Source: Candidatus Neomicrothrix sp. UBA6944 (GTDB lineage: Bacteria > Actinomycetota > Acidimicrobiia > Acidimicrobiales > Poriferisodalaceae). From it: a DNA stretch of 17,623 bases. A program made the translations under genes and the position numbers. The DNA lies in the NCBI GenBank assembly GCA_002448715.1, contig DJZU01000002.1:1-17623 (forward strand), written 5' to 3'. The notes beneath the pieces were generated by a model. That model was not told the origin of the DNA. It was given only the letters and a program-made list of their open reading frames with translations, and did not search any database. Positions 14,279 to 17,623 of the stretch are shown in pieces; position 1 is the first letter of the stretch; each line of letters starts with the position of its first letter.

Positions 14279-15463
14279 ATGAGCGATTCTTTTTCCGAGT
14301 CCGGTTTCGACCTCCAACAGATCGATCGTTTGTTGACGACTACACGAGCAGTGAGAAAACGTTTGGATTTCGAACGCGACGTCTCTGACGAACTGCTTTT
14401 TGAATGCATTGAACTCGCTGAACAAGCACCTACAGGCGGCAACGACGCTAGTAGGCGCTGGATGGTGATTCGAGATCAGGCCCTCAAGAACCAGTTAGGT
14501 GATCTTTATGCTGAAGTGGGCGAGCTCTTCATCAATGCTCGAGGGCGACTCGAGGGCACCGGTCACCCCAAGGAAAATGTAGTGGCATCAAGTGCTTACT
14601 TAGTCGACAACTTTTCCAAGGCGCCGGTACTAGTGATGTGCGCTATTTGGGGTGTTCACGACAACAGCGGGCGACCCGGCTTATTCGATAGCGCTATTCC
14701 TTCTGCATGGAGCTTCAATTTGGCGCTCCGGTCACGAGGCTTAGGTACTGCCTACGCCACGATGTTGAACAACAAACCCGATGAGGTCGCTGAACTGTTG
14801 GGCATTCCTCCTGGTGTAACAACACTTGTGTGTTTCCCAGTTGCCTACACCTTGGGCAGCGAATTCTTGCCTGCCCCGAGACGGCCCGCTCCGGATATCA
14901 CCTACTTCGATCAGTGGGGGTTTACACGCGCCGAGCCCAGCGTTGATGGTTCAGCTCGAATTCAAGACGGACCGGGGGTAGTAGTGGAGATCGACACCGA
15001 GGCCCGGCCGCGAGCAGTTTGGGAGGTCGTTTCTGATATCAACATGCCAGCCCAATTCTCGAACGAATTCGTAGGCGCCAACTGGCTAACTGATGGTGAA
15101 ATAGAGGTGGGATCAGTATTTAAAGGTAGGAACTCAATACCCGATGTACGAAATTGGGAAACGGAGTGCATCGTTACCGAATGGATTGAGCGTCAGGTCT
15201 TCGAGTGGCGTATCACCGACCCAGCCAAGCCAGGTGCCATATGGCGTTTCGAGATAGCAGAGCAAGGTGCTGGAAGCCGGCTGCGGTTCTCAATGACGAT
15301 CGGGAAAGAGAACAACGGCACCGCACCTCGAGCGCTACAAGACCCTTCGCTCGAGAACGACGTCTTGTTCGAGCGGCGCCTCATCCATAAAGCGAACATG
15401 CAACGCGTTGTTGAAGGTGTAAAGGATTTAGTCGATGGACCCGCTAACGACGATCGACAATGA
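14279..15463 (+). CDS. Nitroreductase-SRPBCC fusion protein
   Basis: 394-residue two-domain protein. Residues about 10-215 are a nitroreductase-fold flavin enzyme: LTTTRAVRKRLDFERDV provides the Arg-rich FMN-phosphate region, then LAEQAPTGGNDASRRWMVIRD, a normal family motif. Further on, SAWSFNLALRSRGLGTAY and AELLGIPPGVTTLVCFPVAY complete the fold. Residues about 235-385 form an SRPBCC (START/Bet v1-like) domain: VVVEIDTEARPRAVWEVVSDINMPAQFSNE, then an antiparallel sheet with RNWETECIVTEWIERQVFEW and a final long helix. The first could reduce a nitro group, quinone or enone with NAD(P)H; the second could bind a hydrophobic ligand. The start at 14279 is the only ATG near the homology start; no strong Shine-Dalgarno. 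It overlaps the convergent EthD gene by 20 bp. Confidence 0.87.
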   Translation: MSDSFSESGFDLQQIDRLLTTTRAVRKRLDFERDVSDELLFECIELAEQAPTGGNDASRRWMVIRDQALKNQLGDLYAEVGELFINARGRLEGTGHPKENVVASSAYLVDNFSKAPVLVMCAIWGVHDNSGRPGLFDSAIPSAWSFNLALRSRGLGTAYATMLNNKPDEVAELLGIPPGVTTLVCFPVAYTLGSEFLPAPRRPAPDITYFDQWGFTRAEPSVDGSARIQDGPGVVVEIDTEARPRAVWEVVSDINMPAQFSNEFVGANWLTDGEIEVGSVFKGRNSIPDVRNWETECIVTEWIERQVFEWRITDPAKPGAIWRFEIAEQGAGSRLRFSMTIGKENNGTAPRALQDPSLENDVLFERRLIHKANMQRVVEGVKDLVDGPANDDRQ

Positions 15464-16217
15464 CATGTTCTTTAGTTAAAAACATTGAAGAGCGAGAAAA
15501 ATCAATGAAATTGGCTTCGTCTTCGTATGCCCGCTTTGAGGCCGCTTTGTTTTCTGGGGTTGGGTTGCCCATGGAGTTTCGATCCATCCATACTTCGGCG
15601 TGACCGAGATACGGGTCAATTTCTGATCCCCGAGAACTATTTAGGGCAGTAGTAAGTTCCGGCTCATCACGATGAACTTGTTGATATCGGATGATGCCAG
15701 ATCCGTGAGCCTGGCGACGGATTACCGGCCCATGATGGGTACGCCAATACCACTGAGCATCTTCCATGGAAAGAGAGTCAAGCTGCCGCAGTGGGAAATA
15801 CAGCTTGACCAGGCTGGAACGCTCTGTGGCGACAACGTTCTCCGGTGTTGGGTTCACCTGCGGATATTCGTAGTTGAACCAAGCCACCGACTTCTTTAGA
15901 TCTAAAAAATGCTCTTCGTCTTCTCGGAGAATCCGATCTACATTACGTCCTTCCTCCGAACGTGTTGCCGCAAACATGGCGTCTCTGGACTCCCACCAAA
16001 CTTCGGCAACTCCGTCGTAAGCTTCCTCCATGTCACCGCGTCGACCTGTTAGCCGACTGTGGTCATCTTCGGTGGTGTGCGCTTGCACATAACGAAGGAC
16101 CCCTAAAGCTCGCGAATGTCCCGCAACAATCGGTGCGTGTTTTTCAAGCCAATATCGCTGCATCTCCTCGCGCGACAAGCCTTGTTTTCTGCGCATCAAG
16201 AAAGTTAATCGCAGCAT
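15444..16217 (-). CDS. Tandem EthD-domain protein
   Basis: 257-residue protein made of two EthD-type dimeric alpha-beta barrel domains in one chain. The first begins MLRLTFLMRRKQGLSREEMQRYWLEKHAPIV; the F-L-x-R-(K/R)-x-G-L-(S/T)-x-E-E-(F/M)-x-x-Y-W-x-x-x-H-(A/G)-P pattern is diagnostic. The second, from about residue 133, repeats it as LVKLYFPLRQLDSLSMEDAQWYWRTHHGPVI. Each ends with a VAEVWW or HAEVWM strand. EthD itself is needed for ethyl tert-butyl ether breakdown with a P450 system, but the biochemical role of the family is not established. In single-domain members the barrel forms by dimerisation; here the two halves may form it within one chain. It lies 48 bp downstream of the cupin on the same strand. 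Confidence 0.87.
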   Translation of the reverse strand: MLRLTFLMRRKQGLSREEMQRYWLEKHAPIVAGHSRALGVLRYVQAHTTEDDHSRLTGRRGDMEEAYDGVAEVWWESRDAMFAATRSEEGRNVDRILREDEEHFLDLKKSVAWFNYEYPQVNPTPENVVATERSSLVKLYFPLRQLDSLSMEDAQWYWRTHHGPVIRRQAHGSGIIRYQQVHRDEPELTTALNSSRGSEIDPYLGHAEVWMDRNSMGNPTPENKAASKRAYEDEANFIDFSRSSMFLTKEHVIVDRR

Positions 16218-16265
16218 TCCGCCCCCTTATCCGAGACGACATTAGCCATGTTCCGCCTCTGAGTG

Positions 16266-16655
16266 TCAGGTTCGCCACCGCGAGAGATCAAGATCATCAG
16301 GTAGCACGATAAATACCTGTTCCCTTGGGGTGTCTATTCCCCTGCTGATGTGACCCTCACCCGTGGTGTCGTCTGCCAGCAACACATCGCCCACTCCAAA
16401 TCGGCGGGTAGTCCCGTCGCCAGTTTCGATTTCAACCGTACCTTTGAGGTGGATGACAAATTGCCGTTGTGGGGCGCAGTGATAGTCATACACATCTTCT
16501 TCACCTTCTGCGCCAGCAAATCGGAAAAAAGTTGAATGGCTTACTAATGGGTCGCTGATTATGCCGAGAGGTGGACCGAGATCGGTACTCGGAATTTCGA
16601 GGTCTTCGAAGTGTGAACGGTCGTCGTCTCCGGTGAAAATTCTGGTGACCTGCAT
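16266..16655 (-). CDS. Small cupin-fold protein
   Basis: 129-residue protein with one cupin barrel. Motif 1 region: FAGAEGEEDVYDYHCAPQRQFVIHLKGTVEIET, with a His in DYHCAPQRQ that may be the metal ligand. Motif 2 region: GVGDVLLADDTTGEGHISRG, with a His in GEGHIS. Only part of the standard metal set is obvious, so metal binding is uncertain. Such small cupins often bind or isomerise small organic molecules, or act as sensors. Probably cotranscribed with the EthD gene. No good Shine-Dalgarno is visible before ATG 16655, but no alternative start fits the fold better. Confidence 0.78.
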   Translation of the reverse strand: MQVTRIFTGDDDRSHFEDLEIPSTDLGPPLGIISDPLVSHSTFFRFAGAEGEEDVYDYHCAPQRQFVIHLKGTVEIETGDGTTRRFGVGDVLLADDTTGEGHISRGIDTPREQVFIVLPDDLDLSRWRT

Positions 16656-16843
16656 AACGAAACCCGGCTCTCTTGCGCGTTTGCGATTCTTTGCTCAGAC
16701 CCTACAACTTGGCGTGCGAGCGAACAGTTAGAGCACTTGGAGTGAGGTTTAACGAGTTACCCGACAGGTTGTCGTTGAACTTTCCAGAAAGCAGTGGCTA
16801 TGGCATGAATGGTCGGGGCCTTCGGCCGATAGGTTGTGGGAGG
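16656..16843. other. 188-bp gap upstream of the cupin and tRNA genes
   Basis: No coding region is supported here; an ORF across it runs into the tRNA gene and resembles no family. A promoter-like pair for the tRNA may be present: TTGAAC at 16775-16780 and TATGGC at 16799-16804, 18-bp spacer, about 40 bases before the tRNA. The cupin promoter should also be here but no clear boxes are seen. Confidence 0.3.
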
Positions 16844-16928
16844 GCGCCGGTGGCGGAACTGGCAGACGCGCCGGCTTTAGGTGCCGGTGTCTCACGACGT
16901 GTGGGTTCGAGTCCCACCCGGCGCACCA
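16844..16928 (+). tRNA. tRNA-Leu (anticodon UAG)
   Basis: The acceptor stem pairs GCGCCGG (16844-16850) with CCGGCGC (16918-16924), followed by A and an encoded CCA (16926-16928). The anticodon stem CCGGC/GCCGG encloses TTTAGGT, giving anticodon TAG (UAG in RNA), which reads CUA and, by wobble, other CUN leucine codons. The T arm is GTGGG-TTCGAGT-CCCAC. A long variable arm (TGTCTCACGACGT region) marks it as a class II tRNA, as expected for Leu. It is complete. Confidence 0.97.
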
Positions 16929-16942
16929 TTTCAAACTGAAAT
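16928..16942 (+). terminator. Weak hairpin after the tRNA gene
   Basis: ATTTCA (16928-16933) and TGAAAT (16937-16942) pair around AAC, followed by TTCTGTTCT. It begins at the last base of the tRNA's CCA. The stem is A/T-rich and the T-run is broken, so it is at most a weak terminator or a processing signal for the tRNA transcript; it would also sit near the 3' end of the convergent CxxC gene. Confidence 0.28.
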
Positions 16943-16949
16943 TTCTGTT

Positions 16950-17459
16950 CTAGTCGTTCCAAACCCTGTCGAACCATTCGCTCACTGGCGCATCTAATAG
17001 TGAGAATCCGTCTTCGTTAACTGCTCCGCATGTAACGCATTCGATTCCTGCATTGCTACCTCGCCGCCAGGAAATGACTGTGTGGGTCTCATGTTCGAGG
17101 TAGAGCTCAACAATGGGAGGTTGTGACGAGCTTGACGGTTCGACGTCATAGAGCTGAATCCAGTCGTCGCAGCTTCTGCATCGCAGGCCGATCCGATTTT
17201 CGTCCCAACTCTCATATCCCCATTCGATTGCTAGGTCATGTCCGTGGTGCATTGACCATTCATCGCCTAGCTGGAGTGGTTGACCCCCGTGCTCTAGGTG
17301 CGTGAGATAGCGCATTCGCCAATCGCGAGCATGTAATAGTTTGGCTTCAATACCTGGTTCGAGAGATTGCTGCGGTCGCTGATTGGCGGTAGCAAGAATT
17401 TCGTTAGATAGTCGTATCGATTCTCGCAGCATCTCTAATCGGTTCTCGTCTGGTTCCAC
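16950..17459 (-). CDS. Unknown protein with a four-cysteine zinc-ribbon-like motif
   Basis: 169-residue protein I do not recognise. The N-terminal part is a helical, charged segment (MLRESIRLSNEILATANQRP) followed by HARDWRMRYLTHLEHGGQPLQLGDEW. Further on come C-R-S-C (in LRCRSCDDWIQLYDV) and C-V-T-C (in GIECVTCGAVNEDGF), about 45 residues apart. Two CxxC knuckles at this spacing suggest one structural zinc site. There is no signal peptide or membrane segment. It is encoded convergent with the tRNA-Leu gene and divergent (62-bp gap) from the CaiB-type gene. Coding potential is supported by length, an unbroken frame and the paired CxxC pattern; family and function are unknown. Confidence 0.62.
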   Translation of the reverse strand: MEPDENRLEMLRESIRLSNEILATANQRPQQSLEPGIEAKLLHARDWRMRYLTHLEHGGQPLQLGDEWSMHHGHDLAIEWGYESWDENRIGLRCRSCDDWIQLYDVEPSSSSQPPIVELYLEHETHTVISWRRGSNAGIECVTCGAVNEDGFSLLDAPVSEWFDRVWND

Positions 17460-17521
17460 TCTGGGCTACTTTCCCCGACTGATTCAATATCATCTCACGT
17501 CGGCTCGACACAGAGGGCAGA

Positions 17522-17623
17522 ATGACGGTCATGCTTTCGTCGTATCGAATCTTAGATCTCACTGATGAGCGTTCTAATTTGGCGGGTCTGCTCTTGGCTC
17601 AGCTAGGGGCTGAGGTCATTGCT
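17522..17623 (+). CDS. CaiB/BaiF-family CoA transferase, 3' part outside window
   Basis: Only the first 34 codons are present. They read SSYRILDLTDERSNLAGLLLAQLGAEVIA, close to the start of family III CoA transferases (R-(V/I)-L-D-L-(T/S)-x-x-x-x-x-x-(A/C)-G-x-x-L-(A/G)-x-L-G-A-(E/D)-V-I). These enzymes move CoA between carboxylic acids, often to activate a substrate for breakdown. GAGGG (17513-17517) lies 4 bases before ATG 17522; ATG 17531 is an alternative start. A CoA transferase fits with the crotonase and thioesterase at the other end of the window, though they are not in the same operon. Confidence 0.78.
   Translation, partial: MTVMLSSYRILDLTDERSNLAGLLLAQLGAEVIA

Noticed and set aside
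16673..16939. 88-codon plus-strand ORF across the tRNA
   Set aside because: Its second half is the tRNA-Leu gene and the rest has no recognisable family features.
1..17623. Mobile element, phage, toxin-antitoxin, defence system or CRISPR array
   Set aside because: No transposase, integrase, capsid, nuclease or regular repeats were found; the tRNA gene shows no adjacent integrase or partial duplicate.

Overview
The window is a gene-dense stretch of bacterial chromosome, roughly half G+C by eye, with short intergenic gaps and both strands used. The mix of luciferase-like flavin monooxygenases, phytanoyl-CoA-dioxygenase-like enzymes, CaiB-type CoA transferase, crotonase, EthD and DUF1330 proteins is typical of free-living, often marine, Actinobacteriota (Acidimicrobiia-like). 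Chloroflexota of the SAR202 type have a similar gene mix and cannot be excluded. I see no insertion sequence, integrase, phage gene or CRISPR array.

Layout. 1-1771 (+): end of a PhyH-type dioxygenase, then an enoyl-CoA hydratase 1 bp downstream. 1826-2224 (-): DUF1330-like protein, divergent from 2309-4393 (+), an acyl-CoA thioesterase-like protein and a luciferase-like monooxygenase (LLM). 4388-5341 (-): HSL-type alpha/beta hydrolase. 5473-7824 (+): membrane-anchored protein of unknown function, a short ORF that looks like the N-terminal relic of a Rieske oxygenase, an NTF2/SnoaL-like protein and an MFS transporter. 7850-9941 (-): a second PhyH-type dioxygenase and a redoxin interrupted by one in-frame TGA. 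10004-11005 (+): second LLM. 11008-12861 (-): Baeyer-Villiger-type flavin monooxygenase, divergent from 12998-15463 (+), an MFS transporter and a nitroreductase-SRPBCC fusion. 15444-16655 (-): a tandem EthD protein and a cupin. Then tRNA-Leu(UAG) (+), an unknown CxxC protein (-), and the start of a CaiB/BaiF CoA transferase (+) that leaves the window.

The most notable item is the redoxin at 8781-9941 (-). The ORF reads through a single TGA in the context W-U-P-P-C-R, exactly where relatives carry the nucleophilic Cys. A perfect 6-bp hairpin with a GGUCG loop lies 14 nt downstream, matching the form of a bacterial SECIS element. I interpret it as a 386-residue selenoprotein whose redoxin domain is fused to a DsbD N-terminal-like domain, an unusual arrangement.

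Together the genes suggest oxidative attack on hydrophobic, perhaps terpenoid-, ketone- or aromatic-like, organic compounds: uptake by MFS carriers, oxygenation by flavin and Fe(II)/2-oxoglutarate enzymes, ester cleavage by the hydrolase, and CoA-thioester processing by CaiB, crotonase and thioesterase. The substrate cannot be read from the sequence, and the genes lie in several short transcription units rather than one operon.
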